Shown here piece by piece: positions 10,208-20,488 of a DNA stretch of 30,000 nt (the first letter of the stretch is position 1; the number at the start of each line of letters is the position of its first letter). The notes under the pieces are model-generated. The model saw only the letters and a list, made by a program, of their open reading frames with translations. It did not search any database and was not told the origin of the DNA. Source of the stretch: Symbiodinium natans (taxonomy: Eukaryota > Sar > Dinophyceae > Suessiales > Symbiodiniaceae); the NCBI GenBank assembly GCA_905221605.1, contig CAJNDS010000580.1:679276-709275 (forward strand), given 5' to 3'. The position numbers and the translations under genes were made by a program.

Positions 10208-13200
10208 ATCCTGGGGGTATTCTCGAGCTTCTCAACAAGGGCTTGGGCTTTACGGAGAGGTTCTGGAGCTGGGGGTTGGCTGTCTGAGGGCTTACAAAGA
10301 TGTTAGGGTTTAGGGTTTAGGGTTTAGGGATAGCTTGCCTGTTCCCCGAGAGGCTCTTTGACTGCAGCGGGGCTTTGGCCGTAAAGCAAGGATGAACCCT
10401 ACACTGTAACCCCCCCTAAACCCTAAACTCTACACCCTAAACCCTAAACCCTAAACCCTAAACCCTAAACCCTAAACCCTAAACCCTAAACCCTAAACCC
10501 TAAACCCTAAACCCTAAACCCTTCGAGGCCTCAGAGCCGCAAGGAAGCTAGGAAGCCTAGAGTCGCTTCAGGCATCGCGTGCGTCTTCCGGGATTTGGGC
10601 CAGTTTCAGGCGCCGGCAACAATTCGGAGTGTTGCGTTTTTTTTTGGGACTGTTTTAGGAGTTTAGGGTTTAGGGTTTAGGGTTTGGGGTTTAGGGTTTA
10701 GGGTTTGGGGTTTAGGGTTTAGGGTTTAGGGCTTGGGGTTTGAGAATGCTTTTGGGAGGGTTTAGGGTTTTGGGTTTGGGGCTTTGGGTTTGGGGAGTTT
10801 ATTGTTGGGGGTTTTATGCAGTTTAGGGTTGAGAGTTGGGATGTTCGCCCTCATACTAGCAGTCCTTACTGCAGCTCATAGTGCCCCCTATTATAATCCC
10901 TATTCAGGACTGTGAATATAAGGGAACATCCCAACCCGACCCTAAACCCTAAACCGTAAACCCTCAACCCTAAACCCTAAACCCTCAACCCTAACCGTCA
11001 ACCCTCAACCCTAAACCCTCAGCCCTAAAACCCTAAACCCTAATCCCACATGGGAGGTTTTCGGGGGTGTTGTTTCGGGTCTGGAGCTCGCGTGGTTCGA
11101 CCGCAAGTTCCTTGGGAGAGCCCCTGTGGTGCAACTTCTAAGGGCTGCCGGCCTTAGGTTTAAGTTTAGATGAAGGCGCCCCCCCCCCCCCCCCCCCTAA
11201 ACCGCAATCCCTAAACCCCTAAAACCCCTAAAACCCCTAAACCCTAAACCCTAACCCCTAAACCCCAAACCCCAAACCCCAAACCCTAAACCCTAAACCC
11301 TAAACCCTAAACCCTAAACCCTAAACCCTACACCCTTAACTGATCTAGAGGCAAGGCTCAGCCCTGAAAGGGCTCAGCCCGGAAAGAGCTGCATTCGACC
11401 GCTCCAATGCACCACGCAAAGATGGGTTTAGGGTTTAGGGTTTAGGGTTTAGGGTTTAGGGTTTAGGGTTTAGGGTTTAGGGTTTAGGGTTTGGGGTTTA
11501 GGGTTTCGGGTCTCGGGTTTAGGGGCAGTGGTGGGTAGGTGCACCCTATAACAACGGTTGGTGCGGCAGCAGGCCATGGGGGAAGCTAGAGCCCAGGGTC
11601 CCAATAACACCCTAATTATGAGAATCTTAACCCTGACTGGGATTTGGGTTTCTAAGCTAGCCTGAGCCCCAAACCCCTCCGTAAGCTCCTCCTAAATACC
11701 TCCCCTGGGTGAGTGGGAATCGGGAAGTAAGGAATTGGGTTGTTGAGGTTCTTGACCCTAAACCCTAAGCCCTAAACCCTAAACCCTAAACCCTAAACCC
11801 TAAACCCTAAACCCGAAGCCCTAAACCCTAAACCCCAAACCCCAGCGAGCACTGAATTCCTTCAGTCCGGGTTGAGGGCTTAAGGCCCAATTCGGGCATC
11901 GCCAGCAAAGGGCTTCGAGCCGATGTCCAGACGAAAGATGCAGCTCTAAACGCCTTATCGTCTAGGATGTAGGGTTTAGGGTTTAGGGTTTAGGGTTTAG
12001 GGTTTAGGGTTTAGGGTTTAGGGTTTAGGGTTTAGGGTTTAGGGTTTAGGGTTTAGGGGCTTTGGGTGGACAAAGGACCGGACATCACAACAGCGTTTCT
12101 GAGCCCGGTTCGAGCTCTGCTGCTCTCCAGAGCCCTAAGCCCTAAGCCCTAAGCCCTAAACCCTAAACCCTAAACCCTAAACCCTAAACCCTAAACCCTA
12201 AACCCTAAACCCTAAACCCTAAACCCTAAACCCTAAACCCTAAACCCTAAACCCTAAACCCTAAGCCCTAAACCCTAAACCCTAAACCCAAAACCCAGTG
12301 GTACCCTTTACTTTCTTTTATGGGTTCCCCTATACAGTCACCAACCCAAAACAGCGTGCCCTTACCGGCTACTAAGTAACCGATACGATTCCTAGTCCCA
12401 GCTCCCCCCCCCCCCCCAGATTTGTTTTTTGTTACGTAATGTTTGGGAGACTCCGCTGCGCAGCAGGCGATTGAGGGTGCCATGCTGGCCGCTTTCTTGA
12501 TCTTTGCGGCGTGCGGCACCCCAGCACGTCGCGCAAGTATTGGAAGGTTCATGAGACTTGTTACTTGGCATGGGCCCCCTTATACTAGCAGTCCTTAATA
12601 GGGGTTTTCATAGGCGGAACTGTCCTTAATAGGGATCACAACATGTAGGACTGTTAGTACAAGTTGGAGCATCCCAACTTGTCCAGTAAGGATAGGGTGA
12701 AGCTGAGGGTTGGTGTTTTGCGGGCCGGTGTAGGGTAACCGTCGCCTGTCCCTAAGCCTGAGCCCCCAACCCTACTCCCTCCCCCCGCCCCCCCTAAAAC
12801 CTAAACCCTAAACCCTAAACCCTAAACCCTAAACCCTAAAAACCCTAAACCCTAAGCCCTAAACCCTAAACCCTAAACCCTAAACCCTAAACCCTAAACC
12901 CTAAACCCTAAACCCTAAACCCTAAACCCTAAACCCCTAGACCCTAACCCCCCCCCCCAAACCTACTTTGTTGGCTTTCGCCTGCACCTGACGCTTCTTA
13001 TATTTTTCCCGGGGTGCTTTCGGGTTGTTATAGAGTTTCTTTGGGTTAGGGGCTCTTTGTCATAGCTGGGTACCATTTTAAATGTTTAAGGGTACTTAAA
13101 CTCAATGCGGAATAAAATAATTGTAAGTTTTTATTACTATCCCAACCATGAGCCAGAGAGGCTCTTTGTCCTCCGTTTTAAGTTTTGTATTTTCCACCAC

Positions 13201-16200
13201 ATCCAACAAAAAGCTGGCAGCCTTTGTATGCTCAAGCATTGGATTTCCTGAACTCAATACACTCCCAACACTCCTGCACCCTATAAGCCCTATAAGCCCT
13301 ATAAGCCCTATAAACCCTATAAAACCTATACACCACGTAACCTCTACAAACCCTGTAAACCTTAGAAGTTATAAACCCTACACCTTTCTGATTTACATGG
13401 GCGTGGGGGCGGGGCCCTCTTCGCATTTCTGGAAGTTTTTGGGGGCTTGGGACCTTTAGTATTTGCTTTTTTTTAACTCAGGACACTTCGGGGGTGTGTT
13501 AGGGTTTATAGAATTTGGGTCTTGGTAGCCCAATGATACCCTTTTCCCTTTTTTTGCTTCAAGGTTCCCTCATTTCAAAGTAACCCAACCCCCCCAAAAA
13601 AGGGGCGCCCTTATGATAAGATGGTTCCTGGCCCACCAAGGGGTCGGGCCATATCAGGGTACGACCTTCGGGGTGCGAGCTTCGAGCCACGAGCCGAAGC
13701 CCCGAAACCCGAAACCCTAAACCCTAAACCCCAAGGCCCAAGCCCCGAAACCCTGAACATGAAACCCTAAACCCTAAACCCTAAACCCTAAACCCTAAAC
13801 CCTAAACCCTAAACCCCAAACCCCAAACCCTAAACCCTAAACCCTAAACCCTAAACCCCCAAACCCCGGCTCCAGGGGCCCGATCATGGCGTTGAAGCTG
13901 CCGCGCTTTGTCGCAGAGAGCGATTGGTTTAGCATCTTCGGGGTTTCGGGTTTAGGGTTTAGGGTTAGGGCTTAGGGCTTAGGGCTTAGGGTTTAGGGGT
14001 TTAGGGTTTAGGGGTTTAGGGCTTAGGGCTTAGGGTTGAGGGGTTTAGGGGTTTAGGGTTTAGGGTTTAGGGGTTTAGGGTTTAGGGTTTAGGGTTTAGG
14101 GTTTAGGGCTTAGGGTTTAGGGTTTAGGGTTTAGGGTTTAGGGTTTTAGGGCGTATGCGTTTAGGGTTTTGGGGTTTTAGGCTCTAGGGTTTTGGGGTTT
14201 TAAGCTTTGAGGGTTTCAGGGTTTTAAGCCTTTCTGGTTTTAGGGTTTTAGGGTCCAGGATGTCGAGGGTGGGTTTTGGGATTAGGGTTCAGGGTTCGGA
14301 ATCGACCCTGAACCCCTAAACCTTCAGCCCCAAAATCCCTACACCCTTTAAACCCTTGAGCCCATAACCATCAACCCCTAACCCCCTAAACCTTTAAACC
14401 CCTAAACCCCCGTGAATGTCGGAGGAGCAGGACTTTCATAGTTGGGTACCATTACACATTTTTAAGGGCACTTAAACTCAAAGAGGAATAAACCCTAAAC
14501 CCTAAACCCTAAACCCTAAACCCTAAACCCTAAACCCTAAACCCTACACCCTAAACCCTAAACCCTAAACCCTAAACCCTAAACCCTGAACCCTAAACCC
14601 TAAACCATGAACCAGAGGAGGAGGAAGGGGGGAAGTGTGCTCGAGGGGGGCAGATGGTGCTGTCCCTTCCGGGTTCCGACGCTGTCAAGATGGCGGCGAG
14701 CTATGTCAGCTGTGTCCCAGAGGGGGTGGGGGGTTTAGGGTTTAGGGTTTAGGTTTTAGGGTTTAGGGTTTAGGGTTGAGGGGCTCACCTCGTTCAGAAT
14801 GTGGGGGGGGGGGGGACGGACAAAGTGCCGACATTCGCGGCGAACCTCGGCTCGCTCAACGAACCCTGCTTTTCGTGCCAAGCAGGTCCAGGCTACGCTC
14901 ATGCAAAAAGGTCAGCAGGTTCAGGGTTTAGGGTTTAGGGTTTGGGGTTTAGGGTTTAGGGTTTAGGGTTTAGGGTTTAGGGTTTGGGTCAGGGTGCTGA
15001 GAACCAAACTAACCACCCCCCGGGGTCTTAGGGAATGAGGCCTCAGGGTTTTGGGTTTCGTGTCCAGGGTAAACAGTGTAGAACCCACTTACAAGCCCCG
15101 TATGTTCATCCCCTGGCTGTTCATGAGCCTCACACCCTTAACGCCTGAACCCACAACAACCCTGAGTAACTCTAAACAACCTCACCCAAAGCCCACAACC
15201 CTAAACCCTGAGCCTAAAGCCCTAAACTCGAAACCCTCAACCCTAAGCCCCAAAGCCCTACGGGCCCTGAGACCCTCCGGAATGCTAATGCGCTGATGCA
15301 CTTTTGGAGGCTGGCCATTGAGGTATTGCTATCTTGAATCGGTATCGGGTTCGGCTTATGGTTTAGGGCGTTAGTCTGTCTTGGAACATCTTGCAGAGGA
15401 TTTACAGGGCAAACATAGGCAATGGCAAATCCCTACCAGCTCCTTCCCCAAATTGAGCGCCCAAAACATCGAGCCGATTGCATACATAGATGCGCAAATC
15501 GATATGTTAAATATGCATGTGTCTATGGATAAAGGCCCTAAGCCCGAATCCCCAAAAACCTCTAGGAATCCCAACGTAAACCCTGAACGCTATACCCTGG
15601 AAACTCTCCAGCTGAGGATGGGCAGAGCACTGGGCGCTCGCCTCCGCTTTCGGAGCCTCATGGTGCCTGGGGTCCCGGGCAACGACACGTTCAAGGCTTT
15701 TTTCCTCCGCCACTCAGGGTTTAGGGTTTAGGGTTTAGGGTTTTAAGGCTTTATGGTTTAGCCCGGTCTGCTCCTCGCCCATCACCCGTATCCCACCCGA
15801 GTGCCCAACCGTGTCGTACTATTTGTTTTTGAAGCCCCAAAAACTTCAATCCCAGATTACCCTTATCAGGAAGAAGAAATTTTGGGGGTTCTTAAGATAG
15901 TAGTGTCCCTGGAGTGCCCAACCCCAAAAATCTCTTAATCTGTAGGGTGGGGGGGGGGGTGTTCGAAGTAAATACGATATTTTTCTGTTTAGGTTTAGGG
16001 CTTCAGGGGTTCGGGGTTGCCCTCAACCCTACACCCGACACCCGACACCCTACACCCTACACCCTAAACCCTAAACCCTAAACCCTAAACCCTAAACCCT
16101 AAACCCTAAACCCTACAGCTGGTGGGCTGAAGGATGGGACAGGGGCTCGGGGCAGGGGGGTTTCTTTGTGGGTTATCTTGGCGTCCGGGCTTGAGAGACT

Positions 16201-18225
16201 TGGAAGCGACCTCCGCCGTTTAGGGTTTAGGGTTTAGGGTTTAGGGTTTAGGGTTTAGGGTTTAGGGTTTAGGGTTTAGGGTTTAGGATTGAGGGCTGTG
16301 AGCAAACAAGCCGAGGCCTCTTGCTTAACATCTCAGGCCACAACATGCGCTCGGAAACATGCAAGGAGTGGGCTTGGGCAACTCTGAGCTCCGAAGCCCC
16401 AAACTCCAAGCCCCAAACCCCAACCCTAAACCCCAAACCCCAAACCCTAAACCCTAAACCCCAATCCCTGAACCCTCAACCCCAATCCCAAAACCACAAC
16501 TCCTAGCCCCTAAGCCCTGAACCCTATGAAATATAGGGGTCGAATAATTACTAATAGTATCTCCTTAGGGCCCCTTTATAAATTTACCAAAACAACCCCC
16601 TAAACCCTAAGCCCCAAACCCCAAACCCTAAGCCCCAAACCCCAAATCCCAAACCCCGAACCCCAAACCCTAGGCCCGAAACCCCAAACCCCAAACCCCA
16701 AACCCTGAAACCCTGAAACCCTAAAACCCTAAAACCCTAAAACCCTAAAACCCTAAAACCCTAAAACCCTAAAACCCTAAAACCCTAAAACCCCAAAACC
16801 CCAAAACCCTAAAACCCTAAAACCCTAAAACCCTAAAACCCTAAAACCCGAAAACCCTAAAACCCTAAAACCCTAAAACCCTAAAACCCTAAAACCCTAA
16901 AACCCTAAAACCCTAAAACCCTAAAACCCTAAAACCCTAAAACCCTAAAACCCTAAAACCCTAAAACCCTAAAACCCTAAAACCCTAAAACCTAAACCCT
17001 AAACCCTAAAACCCTTAACTAAGGCTCGGCGTGGCGTTCATGTGCGCAGCCCTCGGCATGGGCAAGCGGCCCTTTTTTCAAGGTGTGTAGGGTATGGCTT
17101 GAGGGTTTTGGGGTTTAGGGTCCGTATAGGGTTTGTATAGGGTTTATATAGGGTTTAATATAGGGTTTAGGTTTTAGGGCTTAGGGTTTAGGATTTAGGG
17201 TTGAGGGTTGAGGGTTGAAGGGTTTAGGGTTCCCATTCTCTGGTTCTGGGCCGCGTGATAAAAGGAAGCAACCCCCAGAAAAAGTTACCCTCATCATAGC
17301 ATGGTTACTGGGCTGGCAAGTTCAAGGTGATGGGTTTTGGGAAGGAGCTGGTTTTAGGGTTTGGGTTTAGGGTCTTGTGCTGCGTCTTGTATGTGGGGAG
17401 AGGAAGCTGGGCAGTTAAGTTTTGTAAGGGGAGACCCTAAGATTTAGGGTTCAGGGTTTAGGGTTTGGGGTTTGGGCCTACTGCTCCTCCCCCTCCTCCT
17501 CCTCCTCCTCGTCCTCGTCCTCGTCCTCGTCCTCCTGCTCCTCCTCCTTGCGCATGCTCACACCTCTGCCGGCTCTCCCCCGCAAAGGAATCAGAAAATT
17601 AGGTGCACTTCCTCCTTTAGTTTGGGGGGGGGGTAGCTGTTCTAGGTTTTCTTAAACGGATGATCGTATTCCAGGGTACATCAGGGGGAGAAACCCTATT
17701 TCAGCAAGCACCTCTATAGCCCTACAAGGGATCCTCAGAAGGGACGCCAGGTTACTTAATCAGGTATATACATTGTGTTCTTAAACCGCAAACCTCGGTG
17801 TGTGTGTATATATATATGTAAACGAATACACTGTATACACAAAAACCCGTAGTCCCTACGTCTTACTTGGAGGTTTTTTTGAATTTGTAAGTAGGGTTAG
17901 TATGTTGGGTTTCGGGGATGATTACAGACCTACCCTAAAACCTAAACCCTAAAGCCTACACCCTAAACCTTAAACCGTACTTCTTAAACCGCCTAACCCC
18001 TAAACCCTAAACCCTAAACCCTAAACCCTAAACCCTAAACCCTAAACCCTAAACCCTAAACCCTGAACCCTAAAGACTCCTGGAACGGCACCGTGTCCGA
18101 CCCGCGGCTTTCCGAGGCATTGGATGCGCGCGGCTCCCGGCTTCGTCGGGTGGAGGATGCGTTTAGGGTTTAGGGTTCAGGGTTCAGGGTTTAGGGTTAG
18201 GGTTTACAGTGCGAGCGTTGGTTAA
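10208..18225 (+). CDS. 23-exon gene, product unknown
   Basis: Proposed exons: 10208-10281, 10572-10628, 11057-11157, 11351-11425, 11573-11597, 11877-11968, 12076-12131, 12476-12546, 12708-12727, 13621-13698, 13876-13942, 14618-14732, 14826-14910, 15068-15099 (or -15165), 15397-15541, 15617-15718, 15762-15810, 15870-15887, 16133-16217, 16337-16409, 17024-17082, 18076-18160 and 18210-18225 (TAA 18223-18225). All 22 junctions agree in phase; the in-frame total is 525 codons plus stop. About half of the acceptors are AG|G. Especially exon-like are 11057-11157 (LELAWFDRKFLGRAPVVQLL), 11351-11425, 11877-11968, 14826-14910 (TFAANLGSLNEPCFSC) and 18076-18160 (SDPRLSEALDARGSRLRR). One hydrophobic stretch (LGVAFMCAALGMG, 17024-17082). 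I recognise no domain. The stop codon lies in the first hairpin repeat. Upstream exons are unresolved. Confidence 0.5.
10835..10935. mobile_element. 101-bp element with about 30-nt terminal inverted repeats, family 2
   Basis: The left arm (GTTGGGATGTTCGCCCTCAT, then ACTAGCAGTCCT; 10835-10866) and the right arm (AGGACTGTGAATATAAGGGA, then ACATCCCAAC; 10906-10935) are inverted copies with a few mismatches. The element lies inside the intron between exons 10572-10628 and 11057-11157. Related copies: 7919-8004 and 12563-12680. Confidence 0.6.
12563..12680. mobile_element. family 2 inverted-repeat element
   Basis: The left arm at 12563-12597 (CTTATACTAGCAGTCCTTA) and right arm at 12646-12680 (TAGGACTGTTAGTACAAGTT) are inverted copies, with a second internal CTGTCCTTAATAGGGAT unit. 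It fills most of the intron between exons 12476-12546 and 12708-12727. Confidence 0.55.
13059..13115. repeat. dispersed 57-nt repeat, family 3, copy 1
   Basis: CATAGCTGGGTACCATTTTA followed by a TTTAAGGG..ACTTAAACTCAA core and GGAATAAA. About 80-85% identical to 14438-14494. Both copies lie in introns of the same gene. Confidence 0.6.
13273..13325. repeat. CCTATAAGC/CCTATAAAC short tandem repeat
   Basis: About five copies of a 9-10-nt variant unit within the intron 12728-13620. The adjoining ORF in this intron is low in third-position G/C and I do not call it coding. Confidence 0.6.
14438..14494. repeat. dispersed 57-nt repeat, family 3, copy 2
   Basis: CATAGTTGGGTACCATTACA, a TTTAAGGG..ACTTAAACTCAA core, then GGAATAAA, followed directly by a CCCTAAA array. 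Matches 13059-13115. Confidence 0.6.
16690..17015. repeat. 8-nt CCCTAAAA array
   Basis: About 37 near-perfect copies of CCCTAAAA, the TTTTAGGG form, instead of the 7-nt unit found elsewhere. It sits at the 3' end of the intron 16410-17023, next to CCCCAAA units at its left edge. The homogeneous run suggests recent local expansion of one variant. Confidence 0.85.
17475..17555. repeat. CTC/GTCCTC low-complexity tract
   Basis: Pyrimidine-rich TCC and GTCCTC units within the large intron 17083-18075. The - strand reads as an acidic E/D run with a nearby stop, but nothing else supports a gene there. Confidence 0.6.
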
Positions 18226-18339
18226 GAATGTGCGAAGGTCTAGTCAGGGGGGGCTCAGATTCTTAACTAGAGAGCTACTTGTTCAGTGTGCATTTTGATG
18301 GTCGTCCGGCTTCAGGGGGGGCTCAGATTCTTAGCACAT

Positions 18340-18404
18340 TCTTCAGTGGGATTCGAGCCGGTATTCTTACGTCTTAAGGAAGACGCTGTAACCATTAGCC
18401 CAAA
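18340..18404 (-). ncRNA. tRNA-like pol III promoter remnant, possible SINE head
   Basis: Read on the - strand, TGGGCTAATGGTTAC (18389-18403) resembles a tRNA D-arm or A box, CGTCTTCCTTAAGACG forms an anticodon-like stem, and GGCTCGAATCC (18349-18359) differs by one base from the B-box consensus GGTTCGANTCC. The T-stem and acceptor stem do not pair well, so it is not a functional tRNA. The hairpin-type sequence AAGAATCTGAGCCCCCCCTG follows directly on the same strand, as a SINE body might. Confidence 0.4.
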
Positions 18405-18441
18405 GCATTCTTCCACACATAACTTTGCTGTAGGGTTCTGC

Positions 18442-18453
18442 AGAACCCCCGTC
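18442..18453 (+). promoter_or_regulatory. candidate trans-splice acceptor and short leader
   Basis: TTCTGCAG ends at 18443 and the ATG at 18454 follows after exactly 10 nt, the same spacing as at 942/953. Use of the site is inferred. Confidence 0.35.
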
Positions 18454-18975
18454 ATGTCTGATCATGAAGAAGCCATGGAGCTCTCGAGTGTGGCCAGTGA
18501 TGAAGGCCAGGACATTGGCCACCTTCCTTCTTCGTCTTCTGTGAAGACGCCTGAACAACAGGTCTCCTTGCACAGGTACGGTCGTTGCACATACACGACG
18601 ACCCAGGGCGCGGTTGTGGAGACAACAGGCGTTCTCGGCAGCTCTTCGACTGACAAGCCTTGGGCGTGCAGGTTCTGCACTGCCCGCTTTGCAAAGGTGC
18701 AAGGCCTCAGGGGCCATGAGCACGGGAAGCACCCAGTACTTTTGAAGGAGCTGAAAAAGAAGGCGGCTAGTGGCATGCCTTTGACCTTTGCGGATGGCGA
18801 CGGTTTTGCTGTGCCTGATGAGCAGAAGGCAGAGGATGCTGTGCGGGCAGAAGAAGCAGAAGAAGCTTCGCCTGTAGAGGAGGCCCTAGAAGAAAGCAAC
18901 GAGGCGGGCCAACAGTGCAAAGTCGTAGATATGGCGCATACGCAAGCTAAGAATTTGAGGGGCTCAGATTCTTAA
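18454..18975 (+). CDS. single C2H2 zinc-finger protein, 173 aa
   Basis: Intronless. I chose the ATG at 18454 although the frame is open further upstream, because the upstream part is a hairpin half-copy plus tRNA-like sequence. Domains: acidic serine-rich N-terminus (1-30), a linker with GRCTYTTTQGAVVET (43-57), one classical finger at 72-93 (C72-x2-C75-x12-H88-x4-H93, core ACRFCTARFAKVQGLRGHEH), a lysine patch (98-103) and an acidic coiled-coil-like tail (123-152). A single finger with acidic flanks suggests nucleic-acid or protein binding, probably nuclear; this is inference. The last residues (AKNLRGSDS) and the TAA stop are encoded by a hairpin repeat (18948-18974), so the natural C-terminus has been replaced or extended by it. 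Confidence 0.65.
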   Translation: MSDHEEAMELSSVASDEGQDIGHLPSSSSVKTPEQQVSLHRYGRCTYTTTQGAVVETTGVLGSSSTDKPWACRFCTARFAKVQGLRGHEHGKHPVLLKELKKKAASGMPLTFADGDGFAVPDEQKAEDAVRAEEAEEASPVEEALEESNEAGQQCKVVDMAHTQAKNLRGSDS

Positions 18976-20488
18976 TTTGGGTCGACAGCTTGTGTACGGC
19001 CGATGCAAGCTAAGAATCTGAGGGGCTCAGGTTCTTAATTTGGGAGTTTTTGAGGTTGTGCACCGCTTTCGCAGGCTAAGAATCTGAGGGGCTGAGATTC
19101 TTAGCTAGCTAAGAATCTGAGGGGCTGAGATTCTTGGTTAGCTAAGAATCTGAGGGGCTGAGATTCTTAGCTAGCTAAGAATCTCAGCCCCTCAGATTCT
19201 TAGACCCAAACCCTTTACGGTAGATCCTGCTTGCCCAGAGCCGTCCCCAGTCCGAAGAGTCGCGAAGCCCAGGCTAATCCCTAGCCCCTCAAACCAAAAC
19301 CTCAAACAGCACAATCCGAAACCCCAAAAGCCTGAACTCCAGTACTGCAATCCTGAAACGCTTTGCACCCTCAACCCCGAAACTGCGACAAGAAGGGAGG
19401 TGTGGGGCCTTTTTTGCTTGTTTGGGGCCAAAAGCTTGACAAGCTAAGAATCTGAGGGCTCAAGTTCTTAGTTGGGGGTTTCTGTGATTTCGCAAAAGCT
19501 TACAAGCTAAGAATCTGAGGGGCTCAGATTCTTAATTCGGGGGTTTCTTTTGGCGCCTGCTTGTGTAAAAGCTTACAAGCTAAGAATCTGAGGGGCTCAG
19601 ATTCTTAATCCGGGATTTTTCCAGATTTTAGAATGGTAAGAGTCCGAGGGGCGAGTCAAAATGGAGATTTCTGTGATTGGGGCCTGCTTGCGTAAAAGCT
19701 TTACAAGCTAAGAATCTGAGGGGCTCAGGTTCTTAATTCGGGGTTTTCCTTTGGCGCCTGCTTGTAAAAAAGCTTGGCAGCTCAGAATCTGAGGGGTTCA
19801 AGTTCTTAATTGGAGGTTTCTGTGATTTGTGCTTATGCAAAAGCTTCCATCTGTGGGTCTGCATGTGCAAAAAGCTTACAAGCTAAGAATCTGAGGGGCT
19901 CAGATTCTTACTTCGAGGTTTTTCTTTTGGCGCCTGCTTGTGTGAAAGCCTGGCAAGCAAGAATCTGAGGGGCTCAAGTTCTTAATTGGAAGTTTCTGTG
20001 ATTTGGGCCTGCTTCTGTAAAAGCTTTACAGGCTAAGAATCTGAGGGGCTCAGATTCTTAATTCGGGATTTTCCCTTCGGCGTCTGATCGGTTCTTAGCT
20101 AGAGGTCAGTGATTTGTGTGCCAAAGCTGGCAAGCTAAGAACCTGAGGGGCTGAGATTCTTAATTCCTTGTGTTCCAAAGCTTTACAACCTAAGATTTTC
20201 GAATTGCCTTGAGTGGAAAGTCCCCAACTGGATTAAGAATGTGCCCTCAGATTTCAGGGGGGGCTCAAATTCTTAAGTCAAAGGCACCCAGTAAGGAGCG
20301 GGAAAAATCCAATGCATAAGAAATTTCAGCCCCTCAAATTCTTAAGCAAGGAATTCTTAAGCAATACTCCCGCTGTATAGGGATTAGGGCTTAGGGTTTT
20401 GGGCTTAGGGTTTAGGGTCTAGGGTAGAGGTAACCCGTTTAAGGTTCAGGGTGTGGGGTTGAGGGCTTAGTTAGCAGTTGCCTCGCAG

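Larger units (their letters stand above)
18222..20344. repeat. cluster of about 18 hairpin-forming repeats
   Basis: Core unit TAAGAATCTGAG GGG CTCAGATTCTTA: 12-nt arms that pair perfectly around a GGG loop. Copies: 18948-18974, 19011-19037, 19077-19103, 19110-19135, 19143-19169, 19176-19202 (opposite orientation), 19445-19470, 19508-19534, 19581-19607, 19709-19735, 19782-19808, 19884-19910, 19959-19984, 20034-20060, 20136-20162 and 20317-20344. Long forms with wider loops are at 18222-18266 and 20233-20276, a half copy at 18311-18342 and a decayed copy near 19627. From 19445 on, two sub-types alternate (spacer TTTTGGCGCCTGCTTGTG or TTTCTGTGATTTGGGCCTGC), a higher-order repeat of roughly 150 bp. 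Confidence 0.85.

Noticed and set aside
13148-13459. 103-codon ORF starting MSQRGSL
   Set aside because: Low third-position G/C, its second half reads short tandem repeats, and it lies inside a proposed intron.
17475-17580. Acidic minus-strand exon (E/D run then stop)
   Set aside because: Simple CTC/GTCCTC repeat with no clear acceptor or neighbouring minus-strand exons, inside an intron of an in-phase + gene.
18367-18920. Minus-strand ORFs opposite the zinc-finger gene
   Set aside because: Shadows of the + frame, which has a zinc-finger motif.
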